Shown: positions 10,850 through 21,758 of the stretch, one piece after another
How positions within the stretch are numbered: the first letter of the stretch is position 1
How the letters are laid out: each line of letters begins with the position of its first letter
Origin: Idiomarina loihiensis
GTDB lineage: Bacteria; Pseudomonadota; Gammaproteobacteria; Enterobacterales; Alteromonadaceae
Assembly: GCF_024584785.1 (NCBI RefSeq)
Contig: NZ_CP074112.1
Location: 2,108,001 to 2,172,000, forward strand
Length of the DNA: 64,000 bases
Direction: 5' to 3'
Notes under the pieces: model-generated
Database searches by the model: none
Told to the model about the DNA's origin: nothing
What the model saw: only the letters and a program-made list of their open reading frames with translations
Made by a program: the position numbers and the translations under genes

Positions 10850-12004
10850 TTAGCTCGCAGATACCAGCTTCAACTGCTGCTGAAATGCTCGTTTATGCGC
10901 CATAAAGGTAGCTCGCAACTCTTCCGCGCGATGCTGTAATTCAGCCATCGTAGGTAGGTGCACACTATCTGCTAAAGCCTTGGCTTTAACGTCGAGCAGT
11001 TGCTTACGTACTTGATAGTACTCGCGCAATTTAGCCATCAGCAGGTCATACTCTTCATGCCATCTAGCCAAGGTTGTCTCACAGGACACTTGCGCCTTTT
11101 GCTTCGCCTTTTTGAATTGCATTTCTAGTCGGGCTTTTTCAATTTGATAACCGTTGGTGCGCTTAAGATCGCTAGTTAAACCAAGCCACGAACAAGCCCG
11201 AATCAACCATTTGGTTGGGTCAAAATGCCACCAACGAATGCCGTTGCGATAATCCGCTGAAAAGATATGGTGGTAGTTATGGTAGCCTTCACCAAAGGTT
11301 AATAAAGCCAGTACTCCGTTATCTCGCGCGGTGTTGCGGTCAGTGTAAGTTTGCTTACCCCAGACATGCGCCAGCGAGTTGATAAAGAAAGTGGTGTGAT
11401 GATTAATCACTAAGCGAGCCACGCCCACTAATAACACTGAACCCCAGATATCACCCACTAACAGGCCAAACAAGATGGGCCAGCCAAAACTGGTTAACAA
11501 GGTTAAGGTTAAGTAGTTACGATGCTGCCACATGACCACTTTGTCTTGTTGCAGATCTTTGACGTTATCGTAGTTGGTGTAACGCGACGCTTGATACTCA
11601 CGCAGCATCCAACCGATATGCGAATACCAGAAGCCGCGTTTGGCTGAGTAGGGATCTTTGTCATTATCATCGACATGCTTGTGATGTTCACGATGATCTG
11701 AAGACCAATGTAACGCGCTGTTCTGTACGGCTAATGCGCCACCTAGCGCAAACAGCACGCGTAACGACCAATGTGCGTTGTAGGCACGGTGCGCCCACAA
11801 ACGATGGTAACCCGCAGTAATTGAAATACCGGCAAAACCAATGGTTGCCAACATTCCCACAATCAATGCGGTAGAGAATCCGTGCGTTATTGCATACCAA
11901 GGCACAGCAACAACAGTAATACCAAAGGTAATTGCGAAAACTAACGCATTTAGCCAAATGATAGGGGGTTTTTCAGCGGCTGCTGAATTATTTTGTGCAG
12001 ACAT
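10850..12004 (-). CDS. Membrane acyl-CoA/fatty acid delta-9-type desaturase
   Basis: A membrane di-iron desaturase of about 384 residues. The three histidine clusters are HRLWAH (from H67), HREHH (from H104) and HNYHH (from H242), between hydrophobic segments as in delta-9 acyl-CoA desaturases. The C-terminal 100 residues are a charged, coiled-coil-like extension. I prefer the ATG at 12004; the frame extends only to a TTG at 12016. The gene is divergent from a fabR homologue, and the spacer holds two palindromes, which suggests FabR control. Together they would adjust membrane unsaturation by an oxygen-dependent route. Substrate (acyl-CoA or phospholipid acyl chain) cannot be told from sequence. 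Confidence 0.88.
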   Translation of the reverse strand: MSAQNNSAAAEKPPIIWLNALVFAITFGITVVAVPWYAITHGFSTALIVGMLATIGFAGISITAGYHRLWAHRAYNAHWSLRVLFALGGALAVQNSALHWSSDHREHHKHVDDNDKDPYSAKRGFWYSHIGWMLREYQASRYTNYDNVKDLQQDKVVMWQHRNYLTLTLLTSFGWPILFGLLVGDIWGSVLLVGVARLVINHHTTFFINSLAHVWGKQTYTDRNTARDNGVLALLTFGEGYHNYHHIFSADYRNGIRWWHFDPTKWLIRACSWLGLTSDLKRTNGYQIEKARLEMQFKKAKQKAQVSCETTLARWHEEYDLLMAKLREYYQVRKQLLDVKAKALADSVHLPTMAELQHRAEELRATFMAHKRAFQQQLKLVSAS

Positions 12005-12049
12005 AACACCAACCAATAAACAAAAAATGAAACACTATGTTCCACTTTA

Positions 12050-12067
12050 AGTGAACACGTGTACGCT
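12050..12067. promoter_or_regulatory. Candidate FabR-type operator, desaturase-proximal
   Basis: AGTGAACACGTGTACGCT is an imperfect palindrome centred on CACGTG, with matching outer bases (AG..G..ACACGTGT..C..CT). It lies about 46 bases upstream of the desaturase ATG. As I recall it, the FabR consensus is AGCGTACA-N2-TGTACGCT; the right half here fits well. Its position between a FabR-like regulator and a desaturase makes it a strong operator candidate. Binding is inferred. Confidence 0.65.
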
Positions 12068-12126
12068 CAATTTACCTAGGTTAGGCGTTTGGTGCAAGCA
12101 AAAGTTCCTAAGATACGATGAATTGC

Positions 12127-12142
12127 GTGAACATGAGTTCAC
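12127..12142. promoter_or_regulatory. Second palindrome in the fabR-desaturase spacer
   Basis: GTGAAC-N4-GTTCAC has perfect 6-bp arms and shares the GTGAAC half-site with the palindrome at 12050. It lies 64 bases upstream of the fabR ATG, so it could be an autoregulatory operator. The pairing with a TetR-type regulator is inference from position and symmetry. Confidence 0.55.
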
Positions 12143-12205
12143 TGACATAATCACCCTTGAGCCACTTCAATAGTTCCATCACCTTCGATAATCAGAGATA
12201 TCACC

Positions 12206-12847
12206 ATGGCCGGTATTCGTGCTGCACAAAAAGAAAAAACTAGACGCGCGCTCATTCAAGCAGCGATGAATCAATTAAGCGCCGAACATGGCTATGCAAG
12301 TTTGAGTTTACGCGAAGTTGCGCGGGAAGCCGGAATTGCCCCTACTTCGTTCTATCGGCACTTTCAAAATATGGAAGAGCTAGGCTTAACGTTAGTTGAT
12401 GAAGGTGGTTTAACGCTACGGCAATTATTACGCCAGTCACGGCAGCAAATCGCCAAAGGTGGCTCGATTATTCGCGCCTCAGTGACCACCTTTATGGAGT
12501 TTGTGAACAACAACACGGCTATTTTTAGGTTGTTATTGCAAGAAAAATCCGGCAACTCACGTGAATTTCGGATGGCGGTAGCGCGCGAAGTTGAGCACTT
12601 TACCTCGGAGCTAGAGGATTACTTAGTAGACGAGCAAAAATTTACGCGTGAGCTTGCGGAACTGCAGGCCGATGCGATTGTGCGCATTGTGTTTAGTGTC
12701 GGTGCCGATGCGCTCGATGCGGACAACAAAGAGCGCCAGCGGCTTACCGAACAAACCATTCATCAGTTACGCATCATTGCACGTGGCGCCGAAGCTACGC
12801 GGACAGCGGCCATACCCACAGAACAAGCGGTACGGCGACAGCAATAA
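12206..12847 (+). CDS. fabR: TetR-family regulator of unsaturated fatty acid synthesis, FabR-like
   Basis: A 213-residue TetR regulator. The N-terminal HTH covers about residues 12-60, with [20 protein letters not shown] as the recognition region, typical of FabR. The C-terminal ligand domain resembles FabR ([20 protein letters not shown]). In enterobacteria FabR represses fabA/fabB according to the unsaturated/saturated acyl pool; here the likely target is the divergent desaturase. The last 53 bases overlap the convergent SLC13 transporter gene, and the final 20 residues have no family counterpart that I recognise. The C-terminus may be a recent extension. Confidence 0.85.
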   Translation: MAGIRAAQKEKTRRALIQAAMNQLSAEHGYASLSLREVAREAGIAPTSFYRHFQNMEELGLTLVDEGGLTLRQLLRQSRQQIAKGGSIIRASVTTFMEFVNNNTAIFRLLLQEKSGNSREFRMAVAREVEHFTSELEDYLVDEQKFTRELAELQADAIVRIVFSVGADALDADNKERQRLTEQTIHQLRIIARGAEATRTAAIPTEQAVRRQQ

Positions 12848-14573
12848 TTAACAACGTAAGCGGTAGCCCAAGCTTCCAGTAATCGCCAAAAGCATAACCG
12901 CCCGGTCCCATTACAAGGATATTTGATTGATGCCCTATAGGCGTCATAAAAGGGAGTGCTGCGCCTATTGCCACTGCCATTAAAAACGGATCAGCGGAGA
13001 CCCCTAAAGTGCTAGCCATGCTTAGCCCAATCGGTGCCATCAACACTGCGGCCGCCGCGTTGTTAACAACATTAGAGAGTGCCACTGTCACTATTAAGAG
13101 CACCACCATGGCCACCGCAGCGGGGGCACCTGAACTGATATGTAACGCCCAATCGGCCAAGGTGGCCGCAGCACCACTACGCTCCAACGCAGACCCTAGC
13201 GGAATAGTAGCGCCCAGCAATACCACGATCGGCCAGTCGATATTTTCATAGAGTTCGCGCAAGGGAATAATATTGGCAAACACCATAGCGCCAGCGGCTG
13301 CGGTGAAGGCTACGGGCACACTCAGCCAGCCCAGCGCACTGAAAGTAATAGCTACCGCAAAAATAATCAGGGGGGTAAATAATTTGCGGGTCCCCCCGAT
13401 GCGCATACTGCGCTGTGCTAAGGGGAAACAACCGAACCGCCGAAACACATCGGCAAGCACTTCGGCATCGCCCTGAAGTAGCAACACATCGCCGGGCTTA
13501 AAGCGAATATTTGCTAAGTTAGGTTTTACTGGCTGCCCCTGCCTAGCAACAGCCAAAATATTGACGCCAAAGCGGTGACGAATGCGTAGATCCGCTGCCG
13601 AGCGACCAATCAGCCGCGAGTCAGGGCCCACCACGCCTTCTACCACTTGAATATCATCGGACACCAAAAATCGTTGATCTAACTCTTCATCTGCATTGAG
13701 TTCAAAACCCGTCGCATCGATAATTTTTTGAAGGGTTTCGGTGTCTGCTTCGATAATTAACACGTCTTCTTGTTTAATGCGGTAATAGCGCGGCGGCGCG
13801 GTAATCACCTGTTTGCCCTGCTTCACCGCCACCACCGCAAAGCTATCTTTGATTTTGGTTTCAAACTCATACAGGGTTTCACTAATGAGCGCAGCCCCAG
13901 CAGGCACGTAAAGTTCAGTTAAGTACGAGCTCATATCGTAGGGTGAATTAGCCGCATTCCGGCTGCCACTGCTAGGTACCAAAATACGACTGAAGATCCA
14001 CATAAATACCAGCCCGACCAAGGCTAAGGTGAGGCCAACAGGGGTAAAATCAAAAATCCCAAAGCTAGTGCCCAAGGCTGCTTGCCGAATATCGGCGATG
14101 ATGATGTTTGGCGGCGTACCTATCATGGTAATAGTACCGCCTAACAGCGAGCCAAACGCCATTGGCATCAGCACTTTTGAAGCATGGCCTAAACCGCTTC
14201 GAGATAACTGTAAGGCTACCGGAATCATGATAGCCATGGTGCCGGTATTGCTGATAAAAGCAGAGCATAAGGTGGTTAGCCCCGTTAACGCCACCATTTG
14301 TAAAAAGCTGTTATCGCCCACCCGCTTCATCAAAGAAGCCAGGGCATCTACCACCCCTGAGCGCCACATGGCATGACTAATAATAAGTACCGCCGCTACC
14401 GTGATCACAGCGGGATTTCCAAACCCAGTAAATACTTCTGCAGCCGGCACTAAGCCAAACACTGCAGCGGCTAACAAAGCCAACATAGCGACCAAGTCGT
14501 AACGCCATTTATCCCAAATAAAAAGTGCCAACGCCGCAAGTAAAATCGCACCTATAAGTAGCTGGTCGGTCAT
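12795..14573 (-). CDS. SLC13/DASS-type permease with TrkA-C domains
   Basis: A 592-residue membrane protein. About five helices (1-200) are followed by a soluble insert (about 205-385) with two TrkA-C/RCK_C-like domains, then six or more helices. Conserved segments include [30 protein letters not shown] and [11 protein letters not shown], the SNT and TPPN signatures of the Na+/sulfate-dicarboxylate (DASS/CitMHS) superfamily. Proteins of this architecture are Na+-coupled anion or sulfate transporters; the substrate is not predictable. It overlaps the convergent fabR by 53 bases and is divergent from the S9 peptidase gene. Confidence 0.85.
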   Translation of the reverse strand: MTDQLLIGAILLAALALFIWDKWRYDLVAMLALLAAAVFGLVPAAEVFTGFGNPAVITVAAVLIISHAMWRSGVVDALASLMKRVGDNSFLQMVALTGLTTLCSAFISNTGTMAIMIPVALQLSRSGLGHASKVLMPMAFGSLLGGTITMIGTPPNIIIADIRQAALGTSFGIFDFTPVGLTLALVGLVFMWIFSRILVPSSGSRNAANSPYDMSSYLTELYVPAGAALISETLYEFETKIKDSFAVVAVKQGKQVITAPPRYYRIKQEDVLIIEADTETLQKIIDATGFELNADEELDQRFLVSDDIQVVEGVVGPDSRLIGRSAADLRIRHRFGVNILAVARQGQPVKPNLANIRFKPGDVLLLQGDAEVLADVFRRFGCFPLAQRSMRIGGTRKLFTPLIIFAVAITFSALGWLSVPVAFTAAAGAMVFANIIPLRELYENIDWPIVVLLGATIPLGSALERSGAAATLADWALHISSGAPAAVAMVVLLIVTVALSNVVNNAAAAVLMAPIGLSMASTLGVSADPFLMAVAIGAALPFMTPIGHQSNILVMGPGGYAFGDYWKLGLPLTLLIIAVAVPLVLWVWPLSA

Positions 14574-14688
14574 ATAGAGTCCATTTGTCGCACGATAACC
14601 TACAGATTGGCGTGATTTTTTGTGAAGTCAATAAAATTACTGTTAATATGAGGCGAAATTTACAATAACAACCACCAAGGAGTATTCC

Positions 14689-16695
14689 ATGTTGCGACGA
14701 CTTAGCCTGGTGCTATTAACGGCAACCCTTGCGTTACCAGCCATGGCACGTGATATCTCATTAACTGAAACCATTACGGTACGTTCAGTTAACAGCGCCG
14801 TGCTTGCCGCAGATGGCCAACTTGCTGCCTACACGCAAGTCACCCCAAGAACGCCATACAAAGATGATGACGGTGGTTCTTATCAAGCGCTCTACACAGT
14901 GCTTGGCGATACTAAGGTGCCTTTTATTACCGGTAAAGAGAGCTTCAGCCAAGTTAGTTTTCATGGTCAAACTCTGTACTTCTTAGCCAAGCGTGGTGAT
15001 GACAAGCACACTAGTCTGTACCGTATGGCAACCACAGGTGGTGAAGCCCAGAAAGTGGTGAGCCATGTAAACAACATTTACAGCTACAGCATTAGCGCTG
15101 ATGGCCGTTATGTTGCTTTTAGAGCACAAACCAAAGCTGATGAAAACAAGAGCAAATTAGCTAAGAAAGGCTTTCGCGCAGAAATTTATGAAGAACAACA
15201 TGTCTTTACTCACGCGTGGTTAGTTGACACTCAAGTAGATACTGTTGAGCCAGTCCAAGTGACGGATAATCAGCAAGTTCTTTCGGTGGCATTCCGTCCT
15301 GGCAGTGAGCAGTTGTTGGTACGTACCGCACCTACGGCCTTAGTTGATGATAACTACATGAGTAGTCGGTATCAGTTAATCGATTATGCTGGCAAGCCTG
15401 TCTCCACATTTGCGTCAGAAGGAAAACTTGGCAAAGCTGAGTTCTCTCCGGATGGACGTTATTTAGCTGTGATTGCAGCGGCCGACTACAACGACCCAGC
15501 AAGTGGCCGCTTGTACGTTTATGACACCAGCAAAAACAACGAACGCAAAGATGTACTGCCTGATTATCAAGGCCACGTGCAAGACATTGCTTGGCGTAAA
15601 AATGATGAGTTGATTTGGTTAGGTCATCGCGGCACTCAAAGTGAGGTACAAGCACTTACCATGCAGTGGTTCGAAAGCCGTACCCTACTTGAGCCAGGTA
15701 AGCTCATTGCCGTAGATATTGAAGCAGCGCCAGGCCAGAACGATATTCTCGTTCGCGCCCACAGTGCTGAGCATCCAACTGAACTGTTCCGTTTGAGCAA
15801 CCAACAGCTTCAACGCGTCACCGATTCAAACCCATGGCTAGCTGATATTACCCAGCCACGCCAAGAAACCATCACTTACAAAGCTCGTGATGGTTTAGAG
15901 CTTGAAGGCATTGTGGTGTATCCAACTGATTACAACAAAGGCACCAAGTACCCGCTGATTATGGTCGTACACGGCGGTCCTGAGGCCCATTATAGCGATG
16001 GTTGGTTGGATCGTTATGGCAGCCCGGTAAAATACGCTGCCCAGCAAGGCTTTGCGTTATTCTTCCCGAACTATCGTGGTAGCACAGGTCGTGGCGTTGA
16101 GTTTTCTAAACTTGGCCAGAACGATTATGCCGGTAAGGAATTTGACGATTTAGTTGATGGCAAAAACCATTTGGTTGAGATGGGCTTGGTAGATGGCAAA
16201 AAAGTCGGTATCACCGGTGGCTCATACGGCGGCTTTGCCTCTGCGTGGGGTGCCACCGCACAAACTGAACACTTCGCCGCAAGCGTGATGTTTGTAGGTA
16301 TCAGCGATAACATTTCTAAGTTCGGTACCACCGATATCGCCAAAGAAATGCACGCTGTGCACGCCCGTAGCTACCCATGGGAAAAATGGCAATGGTACCT
16401 AGAGCGCAGCCCTATTTACCACGCCGAAAAAGCTCGCACACCGATTTTAATTATGCACGGTAAAGAAGATACGCGAGTTCATCCCAGTCAGTCGATGGAG
16501 CTCTACCGTTACCTGAAAACCCATGGCAAAGTTCCTGTGCGGTTAGTGCTGTATCCGGGCGAAGGCCATGGTAACCGTCGCGTTGCAGCGCAGCTAGACT
16601 ACTCCATGCGTTTGATGCGTTGGATGCAACACTTTTTAGTAGATGGTGGTAAAGAAGCGCCAGCGCATGAATTACCGCACGCTGATAATCTTTAA
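14689..16695 (+). CDS. Secreted S9-family prolyl oligopeptidase-like peptidase
   Basis: A 668-residue protein with a signal peptide (MLRRLSLVLLTATLALPAMA). A beta-propeller spans about 30-390 (SADGRYVAFR and SPDGRYLAVI blades), and a C-terminal alpha/beta-hydrolase domain follows. The triad is readable: Ser512 in GGSYGG, Asp594 in HGKEDTRV and His627 in GEGHGNR. This is the DPP4/acylaminoacyl-peptidase layout, and a periplasmic or secreted aminopeptidase role is likely. An AAGGAG site precedes the ATG. The diguanylate cyclase gene begins 25 bases downstream and may be on the same transcript. Confidence 0.92.
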   Translation: MLRRLSLVLLTATLALPAMARDISLTETITVRSVNSAVLAADGQLAAYTQVTPRTPYKDDDGGSYQALYTVLGDTKVPFITGKESFSQVSFHGQTLYFLAKRGDDKHTSLYRMATTGGEAQKVVSHVNNIYSYSISADGRYVAFRAQTKADENKSKLAKKGFRAEIYEEQHVFTHAWLVDTQVDTVEPVQVTDNQQVLSVAFRPGSEQLLVRTAPTALVDDNYMSSRYQLIDYAGKPVSTFASEGKLGKAEFSPDGRYLAVIAAADYNDPASGRLYVYDTSKNNERKDVLPDYQGHVQDIAWRKNDELIWLGHRGTQSEVQALTMQWFESRTLLEPGKLIAVDIEAAPGQNDILVRAHSAEHPTELFRLSNQQLQRVTDSNPWLADITQPRQETITYKARDGLELEGIVVYPTDYNKGTKYPLIMVVHGGPEAHYSDGWLDRYGSPVKYAAQQGFALFFPNYRGSTGRGVEFSKLGQNDYAGKEFDDLVDGKNHLVEMGLVDGKKVGITGGSYGGFASAWGATAQTEHFAASVMFVGISDNISKFGTTDIAKEMHAVHARSYPWEKWQWYLERSPIYHAEKARTPILIMHGKEDTRVHPSQSMELYRYLKTHGKVPVRLVLYPGEGHGNRRVAAQLDYSMRLMRWMQHFLVDGGKEAPAHELPHADNL

Positions 16696-16719
16696 CGGCT
16701 AAGACAAGGATCACTCACC

Positions 16720-17832
16720 ATGGATGCAATCAAAAGTTACCTTAGTTGGTGGGTGATTCCGCATCAGTTTGAACCTGAAGATTTACGGTATCGGCAAGTA
16801 CAGCTATTACAAGCTGTGCTTGCCTTTTTACAGGTTTATTTTGTCTTTTTTGTGCTCCTAAACAGTTTAGTGCTATTGCTGTTCGATATGGCACTGGTGG
16901 ACTTAGTGGCAGCAGTTTTGGTTACCGCAGTTCAACGCTATACCAAAAGTACGCTTAATATTCGTTTAGCTGGGCAGCTTACGGTAGGTTTGATCATTAG
17001 CTTTATGTTGGTCTACTTGCATGTAGCTGAAGGCCGCAACTATTCTTATTACTGGCTGACGATTGTGCCATCGCTGTCTTTCTTTTTGCTTGGTGGGCGC
17101 CAGGCTATTTATATCAATCTTTTGTTTTTCAGTTACGTGATAGGCTTTTTACTATGGCGTGCACCTGAATGGTCAGAGTACTCATTTAACTTGGCCAGCC
17201 TTTTTAGTATCACTTTAGCGACCACTTTTTTGGTGATGACCATCCGTCATCATGAACGCACCCGGGCGGCGGCCCAAATCATTCTTGAAGATAAAAATAA
17301 ACAACTCACTTTGTTGGCCACTACCGATAGGCTTACTGAGCTTTATAATCGCTCGCACCTAGATCACATGTTAGGGCACTTAGTATCGCAAGCAAAACGC
17401 CAACAGCAACCGCTGGCAGTGATCATGATTGACGCCGATTTGTTTAAATTAATTAATGATGAATTTGGTCATCTGGTGGGTGATCAAGCGTTGATTGAGC
17501 TAGCTAAGCTGTTGCGTAATAACGTGCGCGAAGCAGATATTCTGGGGCGTTGGGGCGGTGAAGAATTCTTGATTATCTGTCCCCAAACCAACAGTAAAGA
17601 AGTGGCTGAGCTGGCCGAACGCATCCGTGTCAATGTAGGTAATCATAGTTTTACTAACCTACAACTTAATCTAACCTTAAGTCTAGGTACCGCAGTACTT
17701 ACCCCAGAACTCGCGGCGGCTTCGGGTAAATCAACTTCTGCGCTTGCAGTAGAACTTATTCAGCATGCTGATAATGCCCTTTATAAAGCTAAGCATGGTG
17801 GCCGTAATTGCGTGGTAAGTAGTAGTTATTAA
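16720..17832 (+). CDS. Membrane-bound GGDEF diguanylate cyclase
   Basis: A 370-residue protein with about six N-terminal membrane helices (30-185), a short coiled linker and a GGDEF domain (about 205-368). The active-site loop reads GGEEF (G279-F283), a functional variant. An RxxD inhibitory site (R270/D273) lies exactly five residues upstream, so it should make c-di-GMP and be product-inhibited. No EAL domain is present. The sensor region resembles no ligand-binding domain I recognise. It is likely co-transcribed with the S9 peptidase 25 bases upstream. Confidence 0.92.
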   Translation: MDAIKSYLSWWVIPHQFEPEDLRYRQVQLLQAVLAFLQVYFVFFVLLNSLVLLLFDMALVDLVAAVLVTAVQRYTKSTLNIRLAGQLTVGLIISFMLVYLHVAEGRNYSYYWLTIVPSLSFFLLGGRQAIYINLLFFSYVIGFLLWRAPEWSEYSFNLASLFSITLATTFLVMTIRHHERTRAAAQIILEDKNKQLTLLATTDRLTELYNRSHLDHMLGHLVSQAKRQQQPLAVIMIDADLFKLINDEFGHLVGDQALIELAKLLRNNVREADILGRWGGEEFLIICPQTNSKEVAELAERIRVNVGNHSFTNLQLNLTLSLGTAVLTPELAAASGKSTSALAVELIQHADNALYKAKHGGRNCVVSSSY

Positions 17833-17881
17833 GGCTATGAGGTTTAACCAGACAGAGCAAAGGAAGCTGTTTATTTAAAAG

Positions 17882-17936
17882 CTCAGCTTGTCTCGGTAAG
17901 ACAGGTCTCATACCAAAGACAAGCTGAGTTGTTTTA
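17882..17936. terminator. Hairpin terminator between GGDEF gene and pckA
   Basis: Perfect 12-bp arms CTCAGCTTGTCT (17882-17893) and AGACAAGCTGAG (17917-17928) enclose a 23-nt loop and are followed by TTGTTTT. The hairpin lies between two convergent genes and could stop transcription from either side. The long loop makes it less canonical than others in the window. Confidence 0.7.
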
Positions 17937-17969
17937 CGTTTAAGCCAGCTATAGGCACTGGCTTACATG

Positions 17970-19571
17970 TTATAGCTGCGGGCCAGCAGCAACCAAGGCT
18001 TGGCCTTCTGCGTTATCAGTAAACTTCTCAAAGTTCGCGACAAAACGCTGTGCCAAATCTTTCGCTTTTAAATCCCATTCAATCACGTCGCTATAGGTGT
18101 GACGCGGATCTAAAATATTGCTGTCTTCAACCCCAGCTAATGCCGTTGGCATGGCTAGGTTAAAGTATGGCAATTGCACAAATTCAGCATCTTCAATGCT
18201 GCCATCCAAGATAGCATCAATAATAGCGCGGGTCGCTTTGATAGAAATACGCTTACCAGTGCCATTCCAGCCAGTATTGACTAAGTAGGCTTCTGCGCCG
18301 GCAGCTTCCATACGCTTGACCAAAACTTCAGCATATTGAGTTGGGTGCAACGACAAGAAGGCTGCGCCAAAACAACTAGAGAAAGTTGGGGTCGGCTCAG
18401 TGATGCCACGCTCAGTTCCCGCTAATTTAGCGGTAAAGCCTGACAAGAAGTAATACTCAGTTTGCTTTTTGCTCAGCTTAGACACTGGCGGTAGTACGCC
18501 AAACGCGTCAGCGGTCAAAAAGATAACTTTCTTCGCGTGACCAGCTTTAGACACTGGCTTAACGATGTTATCGATGTGATGAATTGGATAAGAAACCCGA
18601 GTATTCTCAGTTTTTGAGCCATCATTAAAGTCAACGGTACCATCCGCTAAAACAGTGACGTTTTCTAACAATGCATCGCGTCGAATAGCACGATAGATAT
18701 CTGGCTCAGCTTCTTCAGACAGATTGATGGTTTTCGCGTAGCAGCCGCCTTCAAAATTGAACACGCCATCGTCATCCCAGCCATGCTCATCATCACCGAT
18801 TAACTGACGTTTCGGGTCCGTCGATAAGGTGGTTTTACCGGTACCTGACAAGCCGAAGAAGATCGCCACATCACCGGCTTCACCCACGTTGGCTGAACAG
18901 TGCATCGAAGCGATACCTTTTAATGGTAAAAAGTAGTTCATCATCGAGAACATACCTTTCTTCATTTCGCCGCCGTACCAAGTACCACCAATTAACTGAA
19001 TACGTTCAGTTAAATTGAAAGCCACGAAGTTTTCAGAATTCAAACCGTGCTCTTGCCACTTCGCATTGATACATTTAGCACCGTTCATCACCACAAAATC
19101 TGGCTTGAAGCTAGCTAGTTCTTCTGCGCTTGGGCGAATGAACATGTTTTTTACAAAATGGGCTTGCCAAGCAACTTCTGTGATAAAACGCACCGCTAAA
19201 CGGGTGTCTTCGTTAGCTCCGCAGAAAGTATCTACTACAAACAGACGCTTACCTGATAACTGAGTGGTTACGGTCTGCTTTAAATCGGCCCAGATTTCTG
19301 GTGAAATAGCTTTGTTGTCGTTTTTGCCTTGATCAGCCCACCACAACGTATCCTTGGTTGTTTCGTCACGAACGATGTATTTATCTTTCGGCGAGCGACC
19401 GGTAAAAATACCAGTATCAACGGCAACTGCGCCTAGTGTAGTGACGGTTCCTTTTTCGTAACCATGAAGGTCATCGCGCGTTTCCTCTTCGAACAAAACA
19501 TCGTACGAAGGGTTGTGTACGATTTCACTGACGTCTGTGATGCCATATTGGCTTAAATCCAGATCAGTCAT
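17970..19571 (-). CDS. pckA: Phosphoenolpyruvate carboxykinase (ATP)
   Basis: A 533-residue ATP-type PEP carboxykinase that converts oxaloacetate and ATP to PEP, the entry step of gluconeogenesis. Visible motifs are the kinase-1a P-loop [11 protein letters not shown], the PEPCK-specific [19 protein letters not shown] metal site, and the RxSYP substrate region ([11 protein letters not shown]). The length is close to that of E. coli PckA (540). The start at 19571 gives [11 protein letters not shown] with an AGGAG site upstream. Confidence 0.97.
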   Translation of the reverse strand: MTDLDLSQYGITDVSEIVHNPSYDVLFEEETRDDLHGYEKGTVTTLGAVAVDTGIFTGRSPKDKYIVRDETTKDTLWWADQGKNDNKAISPEIWADLKQTVTTQLSGKRLFVVDTFCGANEDTRLAVRFITEVAWQAHFVKNMFIRPSAEELASFKPDFVVMNGAKCINAKWQEHGLNSENFVAFNLTERIQLIGGTWYGGEMKKGMFSMMNYFLPLKGIASMHCSANVGEAGDVAIFFGLSGTGKTTLSTDPKRQLIGDDEHGWDDDGVFNFEGGCYAKTINLSEEAEPDIYRAIRRDALLENVTVLADGTVDFNDGSKTENTRVSYPIHHIDNIVKPVSKAGHAKKVIFLTADAFGVLPPVSKLSKKQTEYYFLSGFTAKLAGTERGITEPTPTFSSCFGAAFLSLHPTQYAEVLVKRMEAAGAEAYLVNTGWNGTGKRISIKATRAIIDAILDGSIEDAEFVQLPYFNLAMPTALAGVEDSNILDPRHTYSDVIEWDLKAKDLAQRFVANFEKFTDNAEGQALVAAGPQL

Positions 19572-19758
19572 GGGCTGAACTCCTGCGGGTTTAGTTTAGC
19601 TTAAATTAACGACAATTCGTGGGGCGAGATTTTAACCCGAAATGCTCAAAAATAATAGTCTAACCTATGTCATAGGGGCTAGAATGGCTGAGTTTTTGCT
19701 AACTTTTTAATTCCTAAGTGGCGCTAGAGTGCCAACTTGCCAACCTATAGTTGTGATT

Positions 19759-21087
19759 ATGATACGTGATGCTTTTAATACCAGAATAGGCTTTATTCTT
19801 GCAGCCGCGGGTTCTGCCGTAGGGCTTGGCAATATTTGGGGCTTTCCAACCCAAGTGGCTAATCATGGCGGCGGCGCGTTCTTGTTGGTCTATTTGTTAG
19901 TGGTATTAATTCTCGCTATTCCAGCACTTTATACCGAAATCTCATTGGGCCATGCGGCTCAGGCCAACCCCGTGCAAGCCTTACGCAGCTTGGCACAACG
20001 CCCCGCTGGAGTGGGTGCTGCGGCCGGTGCCGGTATGGGCTACCTGAATGTCGGTGGCGCCATCTTGATGCTGAGTTTTTACCATTTAGTCGCCGCTTGG
20101 ATGTTGGCGCAGGGGTTAGCGTCGCTCGCTCTTGCGCTCAACCTAGACCAACTAAGCCAGTGGCTGCAAACCGGTAGTCATAGTCGCGACTTGGTGCTGA
20201 TGTTTGCCTTTATTAGTCTTACTTTTGGGATTGTCATTAAGGGCGTGCAACAAGGTATCGAACGCTGGTCACGGCGTTTAATGCCGGTGTTAGTGCTATT
20301 ACTACTGAGTCTCATTGCCTACATTCTTACGTTGCCGGGTGCTAGCACTGGTTTAGCGGCCTACTTAATTCCTGATTTATCCGCATTACAACAACCGGGG
20401 CTGATTGTCGCAGCGATGGGACAAGCGTTTTTCTCGTTGTCGATCGGCTTGGGCGGCATGATGATCTATGGGAGTTACCTGCCTAAAGACACCCGTATCG
20501 GCAAGTTAGTCTTTGGGGTGGCGGGGCTGGATACACTGATTGCGTTTCTAGCCGGGTTGCTGATCATTCCTGCGTTATATGTCGCTATGGCACAAGGGCT
20601 CAGCGTTGCAGAGGGCGACCAACTGATTGGAGAAGGCCAGTTGATCTTTCAAATCTTGCCGCAATTGTTTGCTCAATTAGGTACGGCCGGAGCTTGGCTA
20701 GGCTTTGCCTTTTTTGCGCTACTCAGTATTGCTGCGCTGACCTCAACGATTGCAACTGCGGAAGTGCCCATTGCCTATGCCATCGAGCAACACCAGCTGT
20801 CACGACGCCAAGCAGCTTGGATTATTGCTGCGCTGATAGCCGTCATCGGTAGTGCTTTGGTGATTTGGTTTGAACCACTCTTCAACTGGGTGGTGACCTA
20901 TGTTACTCAGTTCCAATTGCCGCTGTCTGGGCTGTTTTATTTTATTGTGTTGGGTTGGTTATGGCAGCGCAGCAATCGCTTACGTGAACTTGCCCAACAG
21001 CAGTTGAAGTATCGTTTGCTGTTCTGGCACTTACGGGTCGTGTGCCCGCTACTATTGCTCTGGGTATTCGTGGATGTTGCGTTTTAA
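19759..21087 (+). CDS. Neurotransmitter:sodium symporter (NSS/SNF) family transporter
   Basis: A protein of about 443 residues with 11-12 membrane helices. The N-terminus RIGFILAAAGSAVGLGNIWGFP is the diagnostic NSS helix 1 with its unwound Na+/substrate site (GSAVGLGN). Bacterial relatives such as LeuT, TnaT and MhsT import amino acids with Na+. I start at the ATG at 19759 because family members begin a few residues before RIGF; the frame is open back to a GTG at 19729. No obvious ribosome-binding site was found for either. The substrate is unknown. Confidence 0.88.
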   Translation: MIRDAFNTRIGFILAAAGSAVGLGNIWGFPTQVANHGGGAFLLVYLLVVLILAIPALYTEISLGHAAQANPVQALRSLAQRPAGVGAAAGAGMGYLNVGGAILMLSFYHLVAAWMLAQGLASLALALNLDQLSQWLQTGSHSRDLVLMFAFISLTFGIVIKGVQQGIERWSRRLMPVLVLLLLSLIAYILTLPGASTGLAAYLIPDLSALQQPGLIVAAMGQAFFSLSIGLGGMMIYGSYLPKDTRIGKLVFGVAGLDTLIAFLAGLLIIPALYVAMAQGLSVAEGDQLIGEGQLIFQILPQLFAQLGTAGAWLGFAFFALLSIAALTSTIATAEVPIAYAIEQHQLSRRQAAWIIAALIAVIGSALVIWFEPLFNWVVTYVTQFQLPLSGLFYFIVLGWLWQRSNRLRELAQQQLKYRLLFWHLRVVCPLLLLWVFVDVAF

Positions 21088-21111
21088 GCTGTTCAGTTGG
21101 AGCTTATCGAG

Positions 21112-21137
21112 CGTTAAGGCTCACTAGAGCCTTAACG
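21112..21137. terminator. Perfect hairpin between NSS transporter and coaD
   Basis: CGTTAAGGCTC (21112-21122) and GAGCCTTAACG (21127-21137) form an 11-bp perfect stem with a 4-nt loop between two convergent genes. No T-run follows on either strand, so it may be a weak terminator or a 3'-end stabiliser. Confidence 0.5.
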
Positions 21138-21150
21138 ATGATTCATCTAG

Positions 21151-21660
<510 letters not shown>

Positions 21661-21758
21661 TTATCTCCCGTTGCATAAATGAGGATGCGCAGCCCCCTGT
21701 AGATCAGGTAAACTATGCAACATAAATCCATGAATCAGTCCGAACCACGGAGAATTAC

